A stretch of DNA of 64,000 bases from Chloroflexota bacterium (GCA_018606645.1 JAGVRI010000017.1:6926-70925); one strand, 5' to 3'; counted from the first letter of the stretch, positions 1 to 9,154 are shown. Notes: generated by a model not told the origin, from the letters alone. Made by a program: numbers and translations.

Positions 1-500
1 GGATCCTGTCAACGAATGGGCAACGAATAAACGAATGGCAAGGTTTGATTCGTTGATTCGTTTCGGATTCGTTGACAGACTTGCTGGGACTCTGTCAACG
101 AATGGGGAACGGATCCTGTCAACGAATGGGCAACGAATAAACGAATGGCAAGGTTTGATTCGTTGATTCGTTTCGGATTCGTTGACAGACTTGCTGGGAC
201 TCTGTCAACGAATGGGGAACGAATCTTGTCAACGAATGGACAACGAATAAACGAATGGCAAGGTTTGATTCGTTTATTCGTTTCGGATTCGTTGACAAGG
301 TTGCTGGGACTCTGTCAACGAATGGGGAACGAATCCTGTCAACGAATGGGCAACGAATAAACGAATGGCAAGATTTGATTCGTTGATTCGTTTCGGATTC
401 GTTGACAGACTTGCTGGGACTCTGTCAACGAATGGGCAACGAATAAACGAATGGCAAGATTTGATTCGTTTATTCGTTTCGGATTCGTTGACAGACTTGT
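1..500. repeat. Tandem array A of an AACGAAT-rich hairpin repeat
   Basis: The window opens in about five tandem copies. Each copy has a left arm beginning GTCAACGAATGG and a right arm ending GGATTCGTTGAC. The arms are about 29 bp, nearly perfect inverted complements, and separated by about 11 bp, so each copy could fold into a long hairpin or cruciform. GTCAAC starts recur at 8, 93, 118, 203, 228, 313, 338 and 423, which is an 85 bp hairpin unit plus a 25 bp spacer (110 bp period). The last copy lacks the 25 bp spacer and ends a few bases before the ribosome binding site of the methyltransferase gene. There are no unique spacers, so this is not a CRISPR array. No protein gene is seen in this stretch. 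Confidence 0.9.
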
Positions 501-512
501 CAGGGAGGCGCG

Positions 513-3464
513 ATGAGCGACCGTCGTTTCATTGAAGAATCGTTCCCGGTCCGGGAGGTGAGCGCCATCGCGGCCAGGGAGAAGAATATCCGCCACGGCC
601 ACATCTCGACGCTGCACATCTGGTGGGCGCGGCGCCCGCTGGCTGCTTCGCGCGCCACCGCCTACGCTGCTCTCGTCGGGGCGGCCGACGATCCGGTAGA
701 GTGGCAGCGTCGGCGCGATTTCATCGTCGAACTGAGCCAGTGGGAGAACTCGCTGAATCGGTCTGTGCTGGACAAGGCGCGGCGCGACATCCTGGAGGCC
801 CACGCCCGGCGTCTGAGCGAGGAACGGGGCGAGACGGTGACCGTGGCGCAGATCGAGGCCGGCGACGCGCCCCGGCCCCGCGTGCTGGACCCCTTTGCCG
901 GCGGCGGATCGATCCCGTTGGAGGCGTTGCGCCTGGGCTGTGAGACCTGCGCCAGCGACTATAACCCGGTGGCCGTCCTCATTCTGAAAGCGACGCTCGA
1001 GTACCCGCAGCGGTTCGGGACCATCCCCCAACAAGTTGGGGACCCCCCGACTGCGGATCCCCGAACTGGTTCGGGCTCCATTTCAGGCCCCAGGCAGCCG
1101 CCCCTCTTTTCCACCGGAAATGCGCCGGTCAACCCACTGCTGGAGGCGGTCAAGAGGTGGGGCGACTGGGTGCTGGAGGAGGCGCGTCGGGAGCTGGCCG
1201 GCTTTTACGTCGGCCCCCAGTCCGGGCAGGCCCGCCTCGGCAGCGAGGCATCCCGAACCGGTTCGGGCGGCCGCGGCCAGAGCGCCGACCTCTGGCGCTC
1301 CGCTGGAGAGGTGCCGGTCGGCTATCTCTGGGCGCGGACCCTTCCCTGCCAGAACCCGGCGTGCGGCGCCGAGGTGCCGTTGATGCGCCAGTTCTGGCTG
1401 GCCAGAAAACCGGGCAAGAAGGTGGCGCTCTATCCCACCCCAGGACGCGATGAGACCCCCTCCCCGGCCCCGAAGGTGGAGTTTCGGATTGTGGGCGATG
1501 GCTACGATCCGTGGCCGGCGGGCTTTGACCCGGAGCGGGGGACCGTTTCCCGCGCCGTGGTCACCTGCCCGCTGTGCGGGGCGGTGATCGACGACCGGAC
1601 GACGCGGCGGCTGTTCCGGACGGTCGGGGCGGATGGCCGTTCGCCCGCCGGCCAGCGGATGGTGGCGGTGGTGCTGGCCTCGGAGCGCGGGGAGGGGAAG
1701 CGGTACCGCCTGGCCACGGAGGAGGACGAGGCCGCCTACCGCGCCGCCGAGGAGGCGCTGGCCGAGAAGCGGCGGCGCCTGGCCGGGGAATGGGGGATGG
1801 ACCCCGTGCCGGATGAACCCACGCCTGAGGGCAAGGGCAAAGGCGCCGAGCGGGCCTTCTCCGTACGAAACTACGGCATGAACACCTGGGGCGATCTGTT
1901 CAACGCCCGCCAGCAGTTGGCGTTGATCACCTTTGCCGACAAGGTGCGCCAGGCCCACGCGCGGATGCTGGCCGAGGGCTACGAACCCGAGTTCGCCAGA
2001 GCGGTGGCGACGTATTTGGCAATCCTCATCAACTCATTGGTGGATCACAATGCGGTTCTGTGTCAATGGCGTGGTGGTACAGAAGATGGCAGTCACGTGT
2101 TCGGTAGGCAAGCACTCCCGATGAACTGGGATTACTTTGAGGTAGCGCCTCTCAGTGGCTCTACAGGGTCGCTCAAAAGTGCATTGCCGAAGGTTCTCAG
2201 AGTAATCGAGCATTGTTGCTGTGCCGTCCTAGCGACCGATATCTCCCAATCCTCCGCCACCCAACTGCCCTACCCCGACGGTTACTTTGACGCGGTGTTC
2301 ACCGACCCGCCCTATTATGACAACGTGCCCTATTCCTACCTCTCCGATTTCTTTTACGTCTGGCTCAAGCGCAGCGTGGGCCACCTCTACCCGGATCTCT
2401 TTTCCACGCCGCTGACGCCCAAGGCGCAGGAGATCGTGGCCTACTCGCACGGCGAGGGGGGCTGGGAGGGGGGCAAACGGTTCTTTGAGGAGAACCTCAA
2501 GCGCGCCTTCCAGGAGGTGCAGCGCGTCCTCAAACCGGGCGGCGTGGCGGTCATTGTCTATGCCCACAAGTCCACCGCCGGCTGGGAGACGGTGGTCAAC
2601 GCCCTGCTCGATTCGGGGCTGGTGGTGACCGGCGCCTGGCCGCTCCACACCGAAATGCAGGCCCGCCTGCGCTCGATGGAGTCAGCGGCGCTGGCCTCGT
2701 CCATCTACCTGGTGGCGCGCAAGGCGGTCCGCCAGCCGACCGGCTTTTATCACGAGGTGCGGGAGGAGCTGCGCCGCCATCTGGAGGCCAAACTGCAGCG
2801 CCTGTGGGAGGAGGGGATCGGCGGGGCGGACTTTTTCATCGCCGCCATCGGCTCGGCCATCGAGGTCTTTGGCCGGTACGAGCAGGTGATCGACTATGAG
2901 GGCGCGGTCGTCCGCGCCGACCGGCTGCTGGCCGAGGTGCGGACCATCGCCACCGATTATGCCGTGCGCCAGATTCTGCGCGACGGGTTTGCCGGGGAGG
3001 TCAGCGACCTGACCCGGCTCTATGTCCTGTGGCGCTGGGAGTATGGCGAGGCGAAGGTGCCCTTTGACGAGGCGCGCAAGCTGGCCCAATCGTGCGGCGT
3101 GGACCTGGCCCGCGAATGGGGGCGTCGCAGCGGGTTTGTGCGCAAGGAACAAGAGTTCATCCAGGTCCTCGGTCCCCACCGCCGCCGGCTGGACGACCTG
3201 GAGGGGTCGCACGAGCTGATCGATCTCTTGCACCGCGTGCTGCTGCTGTGGGAAAAGGGCCGGCGGCAGGAGATGGTGGCGGCGCTGGCGGCCAGCGGCT
3301 ACGGCCGCAGCGAGGCGTTCTACCGGGTGGCCCAGGCCATCTCCGAGACGCTGCCGATCGAGAGCAAGGAGAAGAAGCTGCTGGACGGCTTCCTGGCCGG
3401 CCGGGAGCGGCTGCGGGACGAAGTAGGCCGGGCGGCGCAGCAGGGCCGGCTGTGGGAGGAGTAG
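513..3464 (+). CDS. DUF1156-family DNA methyltransferase (COG1743-like, Zn-ribbon insert)
   Basis: 983 residues. The N-terminus (about 8-70), with the [20 protein letters not shown] block, is typical of DUF1156. Methyltransferase motif I (SAM binding) is DPFAGGGS at 126-133, followed by an acidic SDYNP at 148-152. Motif IV is DPPYYD at 598-603, the type used by amino-methyltransferases (N6-adenine or N4-cytosine). Between them is a long insert with a probable zinc ribbon: C279/C284 and C352/C355. The start follows GGGAGG (503-508). Residues about 170-250 are low-complexity and contain three DNA palindromes (1026-1041, 1060-1075, 1253-1268), which look like repeat insertions kept in frame. DUF1156 methylases are known beside DUF499 ATPases in anti-phage loci. 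Here the pair is split by a small nuclease-like gene. Role inferred: self-DNA modification in a defence system. Confidence 0.88.
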   Translation: MSDRRFIEESFPVREVSAIAAREKNIRHGHISTLHIWWARRPLAASRATAYAALVGAADDPVEWQRRRDFIVELSQWENSLNRSVLDKARRDILEAHARRLSEERGETVTVAQIEAGDAPRPRVLDPFAGGGSIPLEALRLGCETCASDYNPVAVLILKATLEYPQRFGTIPQQVGDPPTADPRTGSGSISGPRQPPLFSTGNAPVNPLLEAVKRWGDWVLEEARRELAGFYVGPQSGQARLGSEASRTGSGGRGQSADLWRSAGEVPVGYLWARTLPCQNPACGAEVPLMRQFWLARKPGKKVALYPTPGRDETPSPAPKVEFRIVGDGYDPWPAGFDPERGTVSRAVVTCPLCGAVIDDRTTRRLFRTVGADGRSPAGQRMVAVVLASERGEGKRYRLATEEDEAAYRAAEEALAEKRRRLAGEWGMDPVPDEPTPEGKGKGAERAFSVRNYGMNTWGDLFNARQQLALITFADKVRQAHARMLAEGYEPEFARAVATYLAILINSLVDHNAVLCQWRGGTEDGSHVFGRQALPMNWDYFEVAPLSGSTGSLKSALPKVLRVIEHCCCAVLATDISQSSATQLPYPDGYFDAVFTDPPYYDNVPYSYLSDFFYVWLKRSVGHLYPDLFSTPLTPKAQEIVAYSHGEGGWEGGKRFFEENLKRAFQEVQRVLKPGGVAVIVYAHKSTAGWETVVNALLDSGLVVTGAWPLHTEMQARLRSMESAALASSIYLVARKAVRQPTGFYHEVREELRRHLEAKLQRLWEEGIGGADFFIAAIGSAIEVFGRYEQVIDYEGAVVRADRLLAEVRTIATDYAVRQILRDGFAGEVSDLTRLYVLWRWEYGEAKVPFDEARKLAQSCGVDLAREWGRRSGFVRKEQEFIQVLGPHRRRLDDLEGSHELIDLLHRVLLLWEKGRRQEMVAALAASGYGRSEAFYRVAQAISETLPIESKEKKLLDGFLAGRERLRDEVGRAAQQGRLWEE
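1026..1268. repeat. Three short palindromes inside the methyltransferase gene
   Basis: Perfect inverted repeats are CCCCAAC-AA-GTTGGGG (1026-1041), CCCGAAC-TG-GTTCGGG (1060-1075) and CCCGAACCGGTTCGGG (1253-1268). A related palindrome, CCCCCGAC-AA-GTCGGGGG, lies in intergenic DNA at 11311-11328. The reading frame stays open across all of them and encodes Gly/Ser/Pro/Arg-rich linkers. They look like small mobile palindromic units accommodated in a surface loop of the enzyme; this is inference. Confidence 0.6.
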
Positions 3465-3470
3465 GGGATT

Positions 3471-3945
3471 TTGTCAACGAATGGGCAACGAATAAACGAA
3501 TGGCGTCGGTTGGATTCGTTTATTCGTTTGAGATTCGTTGACAGACTTGCTGGGATCGTGTCAACGAATGGGCAACGAATAAACGAATGGCGTCGGTTGG
3601 ATTCGTTGATTCGTTTGAGATTCGTTGACACACTTGCTGGGATCGTGTCAACGAATAGGCAACGAATAAACGAATGGTGTCGGTTGAATTCGTTTATTCG
3701 TTTCAGATTCGTTGACAGACTTGCTGGGATCGTGTCAACGAATGGGCAACGAATCCTGTCAACGAATAGGCAACGAATAAACGAATGGCGTCGGTTGAAT
3801 TCGTTTATTCGTTTCAGATTCGTTGACACGCTTGCTGGGATTCTGTCAACGAATGGGCAACGAATAACCGAATGGCGTCGGTTGGATTCGTTTATTCGTT
3901 TCAGATTCGTTGACACACAATACTCGTTTCGGATTCGTTGACCCA
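3471..3945. repeat. Tandem array B of the AACGAAT hairpin repeat
   Basis: This array fills the gap between the methyltransferase and the small nuclease-like gene. GTCAACGAAT starts fall at 3473, 3560, 3647, 3734, 3758 and 3845, a period of 87 bp with one extra 24 bp partial unit. The unit is the same hairpin as in array A, but the loop reads GGCGTCGGTTGG rather than GGCAAGGTTTG, so the two arrays have been homogenised separately. The period is a multiple of three, which leaves long reading frames open on both strands. These are repeat artefacts and I do not call them genes. A partial right arm ends near 3945. Confidence 0.9.
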
Positions 3946-3968
3946 GAAGAAGCAAAAGGAGCGGAAAC

Positions 3969-4439
3969 ATGAACCGAGCGACAGGAGGAAACCCCGGGCT
4001 GGTGGATGACGGGCTTGACGGGCTGACTTACCAGACGATTGGCTTCGCTATGGCAGTCCATAACGATCTGGGGCCGGGCCACCGTGAAGAGACATACCAC
4101 AATGCCATGACCCAGCGATACGCCGAGGCTGGAGTGCCGGCCGAGCGGGAGCCCAAACTCCCTATCTATGACGAGAACGGCAATCTGGTGAACTTTTATG
4201 AACCGGATCATCTGGTTGACCAACGACTCATCGCCGAGTACAAGGCCCATTCCCATCCCCTCACCAACGACGAGATCGCCCAGTGCATCGACTACTTTGC
4301 TGCTTCGGATTGCGAGGTCATTCTGCTGTTTAACTTTGGCAGACCACGGCTGGAGTGGAAGCGCCTCTTTCCACCCAGGCAGATCCGCGCCCACCGCCGC
4401 AAGCGCTGGGTGCGTGGTGCACAGCTCGCCAGCGAATAG
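3969..4439 (+). CDS. GxxExxY-family protein, predicted PD-(D/E)XK nuclease fold
   Basis: 156 residues. The family signature G-x-x-E-x-x-Y is G37, E40 and Y43. A PD-(D/E)XK-like core follows: D80 in a YEPDHLV strand, then E90-Y-K92 in LIAEYKA. The C-terminal block (CEVILLFNFGRPRLEWKRL, about 115-133) is also typical. AAGGAG precedes the ATG. Many GxxExxY proteins have no known role; the nuclease assignment comes from fold similarity in the family. Placed between a DNA methyltransferase and a DUF499 ATPase, a job as the cleaving partner or an associated effector is plausible but inferred. It could instead be a passenger brought in with the repeats. Confidence 0.85.
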   Translation: MNRATGGNPGLVDDGLDGLTYQTIGFAMAVHNDLGPGHREETYHNAMTQRYAEAGVPAEREPKLPIYDENGNLVNFYEPDHLVDQRLIAEYKAHSHPLTNDEIAQCIDYFAASDCEVILLFNFGRPRLEWKRLFPPRQIRAHRRKRWVRGAQLASE

Positions 4440-4501
4440 GCAACGAATCCATGGATCGGGCGCGGCTCCGTTCGTTGATTCGTTCGCGATGCGTTGACAG
4501 A
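4437..4501. repeat. Single degenerate AACGAAT hairpin unit
   Basis: One worn copy lies between the nuclease-like gene and the ATPase gene. The left part GCGAATAGGCAACGAATCC faces a right part with TTCGTTGATTCGTTCGCG and GCGTTGACAG. It begins inside the stop codon region of the upstream gene and ends just before the AAGGAGGAG ribosome binding site (4503-4511). All three genes of the cassette are thus preceded by this element. Confidence 0.8.
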
Positions 4502-4515
4502 CAAGGAGGAGAGCC

Positions 4516-7068
4516 ATGACCGCTTTTCATACGATTGCCGTCCCGCACGAGGATATCCTGGCCGGACGGCTGACGATGGATGTCTTTGCCGCCGACCTGT
4601 GGGAGGTGTACCAGGGCCGCGCCCCCGATGAGTACCAGGATGCGGCCCGCTTTTTCCAAAAGACCTACCAGACCGAGGGGCTCAGCCACCTGATGGCGGT
4701 GGTGGAGAAGCGGTTGCGCGGGGAGGGGGGCGATCCGGTCATCCAGATTCAGACCCCGTTTGGCGGGGGCAAGACCCATGCCCTGATCGCCATGTACCAC
4801 AAGGCGGCGGAGTGGGGGGCGAGGCGGGTCGTGGTGGTGGGCACGCCGCTGGCCCCGACCGATACGATCTGGGGCCTGATGGCCGAGCAACTCACCGGCC
4901 GCCGGCACGGCTTTGAGGGAGCCACCGCCCCCGGGCGAGAAGCGTTGCGCTCGCTGCTAGAAGCCCACCAGCCGTTGCTCATCCTGATGGACGAGGTGCT
5001 CGAGTATGCGACCAAGGCGGCCGGCGTGGCTGTCGGGGAAAGCACCCTGGCGGCCCAGACCCTGGCCTTTTTGCAGGAGCTGACCGAGGCGGCCTCGACG
5101 CTGCCCCGGGTCTGCCTGGCGGTGACCCTGCCCTCCAGCCTCCTGGAGCACTATGACGAGGGGGCGGAACGGCTCTTCCGCCAGTTGCAGAGGGTGGCCG
5201 GCCGGGTGGAAAAGATCTATACCCCGGTGCAGGAACACGAGATCACCGCTGTCATCCGCCGCCGCCTCTTTAGTTCGGTGGACGAGGGCAAGATGAAGGC
5301 CGTGGTCGGCGAGTTCCTGGACTATGCGGTGCGAGAGGCGCTGCTGCCGGCCGGGATGGAGCCGTCGGAATACCGCCGGCGTTTTGAACAGTCGTACCCC
5401 TTCCTGCCCGAGGTGGTGGATGTCCTCTACCAGCGCTGGGGCAGCTTTGGCAGCTTTCAGCGGACGCGGGGCGTGCTGCGGCTCCTGTCGCTGGTGGTCC
5501 ATGCGCTGAAGGAGCGGGAGCTGGCCTACCTCACCCTGGCCGACTTTGACCTGGCCAACCAGGAGATCCGCCGCGAGCTGCTCAAACATATCGGCCCCGA
5601 GTACGATAGCGTCATCGCTGCCGACATTACCGCCGACGAGGCCGGGGCTCAGAAGGTGGACCGGGAACTGGGCGCGTCCTATCGGGGCCTGCGGCTGGGT
5701 AGCCGGGTAGCCCACACCATCTTTCTCTACTCCTTCTCCGGGGGAGTGGAGCGCGGCGCGACGTTAAGCGAGGTCAAGCGCAATGCCACCACCACCGCCA
5801 ATCCGGCGAGCGTCGTGGCCGAAGCCGTCGAGCTGCTGAACAACACCTACCTCTTTTACGTCCAGCATCGGGGCGGCAAGTACTTTTTCACCAATCAACC
5901 CAACCTCACCCGAGTCCGCCAGATCCGCGAGGAGAACGTAGAGGCGGCCGAGATCCGCGAGGCGGAGGCCGCGCTCCTGAAAAAGCGCGTTGGCGGCCGC
6001 CGGCTCAAGGTCTATCTCTGGCCCGAGTCGGATGCCGACATCGCCGACGCCCCAGAGCTGGCGCTGATCGTCCTCCGGCAACGGGACGATGCCTGGATGC
6101 AGCAGGTCCTCAAACAGAAGGGAAGCGTCCCCCGCGTCCACTGCAACACCCTCTTCTTCCTGGCGCCGCTGGAAGGGGAACGGATCTCTTTTGAGGCGCT
6201 GATCCGCAAGCGGCTGGCCCTGGAGATGATCGACAGCGACAAGACGCTGAACCTCACCTCTGAGGACCGCCAGTCGGTGCGCGAAGGGCTGAAGAAGGCC
6301 CAGGAAGACCTGGTCGAGGCGGTGCGGCGGACCTATCGGCAGCTCTTTGTGCCCGCCCGGGACGGGCTGAAGGCGGTGGACCTGGGCATCCCCACCTACG
6401 GCGAGGAACGGCCTCTGGATGAGGAGGTCTACCAGAAGCTGCGCCTGGAGGGGGAAATCCTGGAGCGGATCGCCCCGCTGGTCATCAAAGAGCGCTACCT
6501 GCGCGATCAGGAGCATGTCCGGACCGAGCAGTTGGTTCAGGCCGGGTGGCGAACGCCGGGCGAAGCGCGGGTCATCAGCCGCGAGGCGTGGGAGGCGGCC
6601 ATCGCGGAAGGGGTGAGCCAGGGGCTGTTTGGGCTGGGGGAGCTGGAGGACGGTCGAGCGGTGTGCCGCTATTTCAAGGAGCGACCGTCGGTGGGACTGA
6701 GCGGCAGCGAGGTGATCATCCGCGCCGAACTGTGCCAGCCGCCGGAGGTGGAAAAGCCACCGGAAGCCTATCCACCTGGCGAACCCCCGGGGGCGAAACG
6801 GCTAGAGGAAGAGCAAGGGCCGGGGGAGGAAACGCCGGGCCCGCCCGCCGGCCAGCGATGGGAGCAACTGCGGTTGCACTTCAGCGTGCCCAAAGGCAAG
6901 GTTTCGGGGCTGATGGGGATCATGAATCTGCTCCAACACAAGTTCAACCGCCTGGAGATCACGGTCAGCGCGGCAGAGGGGGCCATCACCGAGCAGGAAT
7001 ATGAAGACAAGGTCCGCGAAGCCTTCCGCCAACTGGGGATCACGGTGCATGAGGAACCGGAACACTGA
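4516..7068 (+). CDS. DUF499 domain ATPase (defence-associated)
   Basis: 850 residues. Walker A is PFGGGKTH at 81-88 and Walker B is LILMDE ending at D159-E160. The conserved N-terminus (HEDILAGRLTMDVFAADLW) and the downstream TRGVLRLLS block, about 317-326, are typical of DUF499 proteins. The C-terminal third (about 750-850) has a Pro/Gly/Glu-rich linker and a small domain. DUF499 ATPases occur with DUF1156 methylases in archaeal and bacterial defence islands, where they are thought to act as the motor or sensor; the exact reaction is not known. A strong AAGGAGGAG site precedes the ATG. No helicase, PglZ or phospholipase-D-like partner is seen in the window; one could lie left of position 1. 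Confidence 0.87.
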   Translation: MTAFHTIAVPHEDILAGRLTMDVFAADLWEVYQGRAPDEYQDAARFFQKTYQTEGLSHLMAVVEKRLRGEGGDPVIQIQTPFGGGKTHALIAMYHKAAEWGARRVVVVGTPLAPTDTIWGLMAEQLTGRRHGFEGATAPGREALRSLLEAHQPLLILMDEVLEYATKAAGVAVGESTLAAQTLAFLQELTEAASTLPRVCLAVTLPSSLLEHYDEGAERLFRQLQRVAGRVEKIYTPVQEHEITAVIRRRLFSSVDEGKMKAVVGEFLDYAVREALLPAGMEPSEYRRRFEQSYPFLPEVVDVLYQRWGSFGSFQRTRGVLRLLSLVVHALKERELAYLTLADFDLANQEIRRELLKHIGPEYDSVIAADITADEAGAQKVDRELGASYRGLRLGSRVAHTIFLYSFSGGVERGATLSEVKRNATTTANPASVVAEAVELLNNTYLFYVQHRGGKYFFTNQPNLTRVRQIREENVEAAEIREAEAALLKKRVGGRRLKVYLWPESDADIADAPELALIVLRQRDDAWMQQVLKQKGSVPRVHCNTLFFLAPLEGERISFEALIRKRLALEMIDSDKTLNLTSEDRQSVREGLKKAQEDLVEAVRRTYRQLFVPARDGLKAVDLGIPTYGEERPLDEEVYQKLRLEGEILERIAPLVIKERYLRDQEHVRTEQLVQAGWRTPGEARVISREAWEAAIAEGVSQGLFGLGELEDGRAVCRYFKERPSVGLSGSEVIIRAELCQPPEVEKPPEAYPPGEPPGAKRLEEEQGPGEETPGPPAGQRWEQLRLHFSVPKGKVSGLMGIMNLLQHKFNRLEITVSAAEGAITEQEYEDKVREAFRQLGITVHEEPEH

Positions 7069-7134
7069 CCGGAAAACATCTACCGCGGCATCGAGACCCT
7101 GATCCACTACTTCTCTCTCCTGGCGGAGATGGGG
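7069..7134 (+). other. In-frame open stretch after the DUF499 stop codon
   Basis: After the TGA at 7066-7068 the same frame stays open for 21 more codons to a TAG at 7132-7134. The translation is protein-like (ENIYRGIETLIHYFSLLAEM). It could be the end of a longer ancestral protein cut off by a stop mutation, or the remnant of a lost downstream gene. Chance is not excluded because the stretch is short. Confidence 0.35.
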
Positions 7135-7157
7135 TAGATAGCCGGGCTCGTAGCACG

Positions 7158-7194
7158 AAAAAAAAGCCCCAACGGATGGACCGTTGGGGCTTTT
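7158..7194. terminator. Bidirectional intrinsic terminator
   Basis: A-tract, stem AAAAGCCCCAACGG, loop ATGGA, stem CCGTTGGGGCTTTT. It has a T-run on both strands and lies between the convergent ATPase and cold-shock genes, so it can end transcripts from both sides. Confidence 0.9.
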
Positions 7195-7209
7195 ATGATC
7201 GTGGGTCAG

Positions 7210-7425
7210 TTATGAGACCGGGACCACATCCAGAGCTTTGGGACCCCGGGGGGTCTGCTCGACGCGGAAGCGCACCCGCTCGCCTTTCTCCAAATTGCGA
7301 AAGCCCTCGCCCAAAATGTTCTCATAGTGGACAAAGACATCTCGCTCGCCTTCATCGGGTTCAATGAACCCCCAGCCCTTCATGCGGCTGAACCATTTGA
7401 CCGTTCCAGTGATCTCGCCTTCCAT
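7210..7425 (-). CDS. Cold-shock domain protein, CspA family
   Basis: 71 residues from the ATG at 7423-7425, which has AGGAGG nine bases upstream; the frame stays open further 5' but that part is untranslated leader. The RNP-1-like KGWGFI and RNP-2-like DVFVHY motifs mark a single OB-fold cold-shock domain, the usual length for the family. It binds single-stranded RNA and DNA and acts as an RNA chaperone. It has its own promoter and a leader of about 100 nt, as is common for cold-shock genes. Confidence 0.95.
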   Translation of the reverse strand: MEGEITGTVKWFSRMKGWGFIEPDEGERDVFVHYENILGEGFRNLEKGERVRFRVEQTPRGPKALDVVPVS

Positions 7426-7532
7426 CAAAAAAGAACCTCCTTTACTTCTTTGGTCTAAAATGTTCTGCTTAAACCGGTTCGCCAGGTCAACGACCTGTCT
7501 CGCCGGATTGAAGCCGGGCAAAACCGGCCCAC

Positions 7533-7561
7533 AGCATACCACACACTCCCCTGCTTGTCAA
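7533..7561 (-). promoter_or_regulatory. Promoter of the cold-shock gene
   Basis: On the minus strand: TTGACA, 17 bp, TATGCT. The predicted start near 7526 leaves a long leader of about 100 nt before the ATG, typical of temperature-regulated csp mRNAs. Confidence 0.75.
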
Positions 7562-7569
7562 ATTGAGTC

Positions 7570-8304
7570 TCATTCTACACGCTGGGCCTGCTGCCGGGCG
7601 GCGGCGGCGCGATTGGCAATCAAGCCGGCGATGGCGCCGGCGCCGATGCCATTGTCAATGTTGACCACGGCCAGTCCGGGGGAACAGGTCTGGAGCATTG
7701 AAAGCAGAGCGGCCTCGCCTTTGCCTCCCAGGCCGTACCCTACCGAAGTAGGCAGGCCGATCACGGGCACGTCGGCCAGGCCAGAAACGACCGAGGGGAG
7801 CGCCCCGTCCATGCCGGCGGCGACGATGAGGACATCCACCTCGGCTTCCTCCAGCAGATAGCGTAATGGAGCCCACAGGCGATGAATGCCGGCGACTCCG
7901 ACATCGTACACGGTATAGACCTGGCAACCCATCTCGCGGCAGAGAACAGCGGCTTCTTCAGCGCGGGGGATATCGGAGGTGCCGGCGGTGAGGATGCCCA
8001 CCCGCCCCCCGGTTTGCGGAGAGGGGGTGCCGGGCCGCCGCAGGACGGCCATGCGAGCCTGCGGCACCCATTCCAGGTCAACCTCGCCTTCAAATTCGGT
8101 TCGCAGCCGCGCCTCCAGTTCGGGGGAAACCCGGCTCAGGATAGCGCGTCCATTGCGTTCCAGGAAGCGACGGGCGATCGCCAGCGATTGCTCGACGGTC
8201 TTGTATTCGGCGATGATAACTTCCGGGACGCCCTTGCGCGCGTGCCGGTCAAAGTCAGGGCGGGCGACTTCCAGATTGGAGTTAGCGTTCGGGTGGTAGT
8301 TCAT
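7570..8304 (-). CDS. larB: LarB, pyridinium-3,5-biscarboxylic acid mononucleotide synthase
   Basis: 244 residues. The C-terminal half is a PurE/AIR-carboxylase-like domain with TAGTSDIPRAEEA and GMDGALPSVV (about 106-175), and a Gly-rich end VGYGLGGKGEAAL. LarB carboxylates and hydrolyses nicotinic acid adenine dinucleotide in the first step of nickel-pincer nucleotide synthesis, the cofactor of lactate racemase-type enzymes. The start overlaps the 3' end of larE by 23 bases, so the two are translationally linked. LarC and a LarA-type enzyme are not in the window. Confidence 0.9.
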   Translation of the reverse strand: MNYHPNANSNLEVARPDFDRHARKGVPEVIIAEYKTVEQSLAIARRFLERNGRAILSRVSPELEARLRTEFEGEVDLEWVPQARMAVLRRPGTPSPQTGGRVGILTAGTSDIPRAEEAAVLCREMGCQVYTVYDVGVAGIHRLWAPLRYLLEEAEVDVLIVAAGMDGALPSVVSGLADVPVIGLPTSVGYGLGGKGEAALLSMLQTCSPGLAVVNIDNGIGAGAIAGLIANRAAAARQQAQRVE

Positions 8305-9154
8305 TGTTCAGACTTCCCATGCGATAGCCAGATAGATCTAAGGTGACATAACGATAGCCAAGGGCGGATAGCCTTTCCACGACCAGAGCGCGGGCCTGCG
8401 CTTCAGCCAGGCGGACGATGTCATCGGGGGGTACTTCGAGTCGGGCAATGGGAAAGTGGTCCCGGACCCGGAGTTGGCGCAGACCCCAGAGGTCGCGCAG
8501 GAACTCTTCGGCCGCTTCGACGCGAGCCAACCCCTCCGCGGTGAGCGGGGTGCCGTACGGGAAACGACTGGCCAGGCAGGCGTTGGCCGGCTTGTCCCAG
8601 GTGGCCAGACCTCGCTCTCGGGACAAGGTGCGCACATCCGCCTTGGTCAGGCCGGCCTCGCGCAGGGGAGCGCGGACCCCCAGCTCTTGCGCGGCGCGGC
8701 TACCGGGACGATAGTCGGCGGCATCGTCGGCGTTCTCGCCGTGGAGAAGGTGGGCAAATCCTTCCGCACCGGCCACGGCCAAGAGCGCGCGGAAGCGGGC
8801 CCATTTGCAGTGATAGCACCGGTCCGGGGGATTGGCAACGATGGACGGGTTCTCCAGATCAGGGCTGGGCAATACGACGTGGCGGGCTCCCAGGCGGGCG
8901 GCCAGGGCGCGGGCCTCGGCCAGTTCGGCGCGTGCGGTGAGCGGCGAGTCGGCGGTCAGGGCCAACACCCGGTCCGGCCCCAATACCTCAAGGCACGTGG
9001 CCAACAGGAAGGTGCTGTCGGTACCCCCGGAAAAGGCGATCGCTACTCTGTCAAAGGAGGCGATGATGGCGCGCAGGCGTTGGGCGCGGGTATGGAGTGG
9101 CCGGCTCTCCTCATCGTCGATGGCCATACTGTGGGCTGGTTGCGTTGACTTCAT
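8282..9154 (-). CDS. larE: LarE, sulfur transferase for nickel-pincer cofactor
   Basis: 290 residues. The PP-loop is SGGTDS at 42-47, used to adenylate the substrate. Cysteines at C113 and C116 (RCYHCK) and C193 (NACLASR) form a CxxC plus C pattern. In characterised LarE proteins one class gives up a single cysteine sulfur, while a class with three cysteines binds a 4Fe-4S cluster that can deliver sulfur repeatedly; this protein fits the second pattern. The first ATG lies ten bases after a good -10 box, so the mRNA is probably leaderless from MKST. A downstream ATG (residue 10) is a less likely start. Confidence 0.9.
   Translation of the reverse strand: MKSTQPAHSMAIDDEESRPLHTRAQRLRAIIASFDRVAIAFSGGTDSTFLLATCLEVLGPDRVLALTADSPLTARAELAEARALAARLGARHVVLPSPDLENPSIVANPPDRCYHCKWARFRALLAVAGAEGFAHLLHGENADDAADYRPGSRAAQELGVRAPLREAGLTKADVRTLSRERGLATWDKPANACLASRFPYGTPLTAEGLARVEAAEEFLRDLWGLRQLRVRDHFPIARLEVPPDDIVRLAEAQARALVVERLSALGYRYVTLDLSGYRMGSLNNELPPER

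Noticed and set aside
1-505. CRISPR array
   Set aside because: The repeats are 85-110 bp units without unique spacers, and no cas genes are present.
3471-3941. Protein genes of 156 residues (plus) and 216 residues (minus) across the array
   Set aside because: They only translate the 87 bp hairpin units, whose length is a multiple of three; no ribosome binding site or family match.
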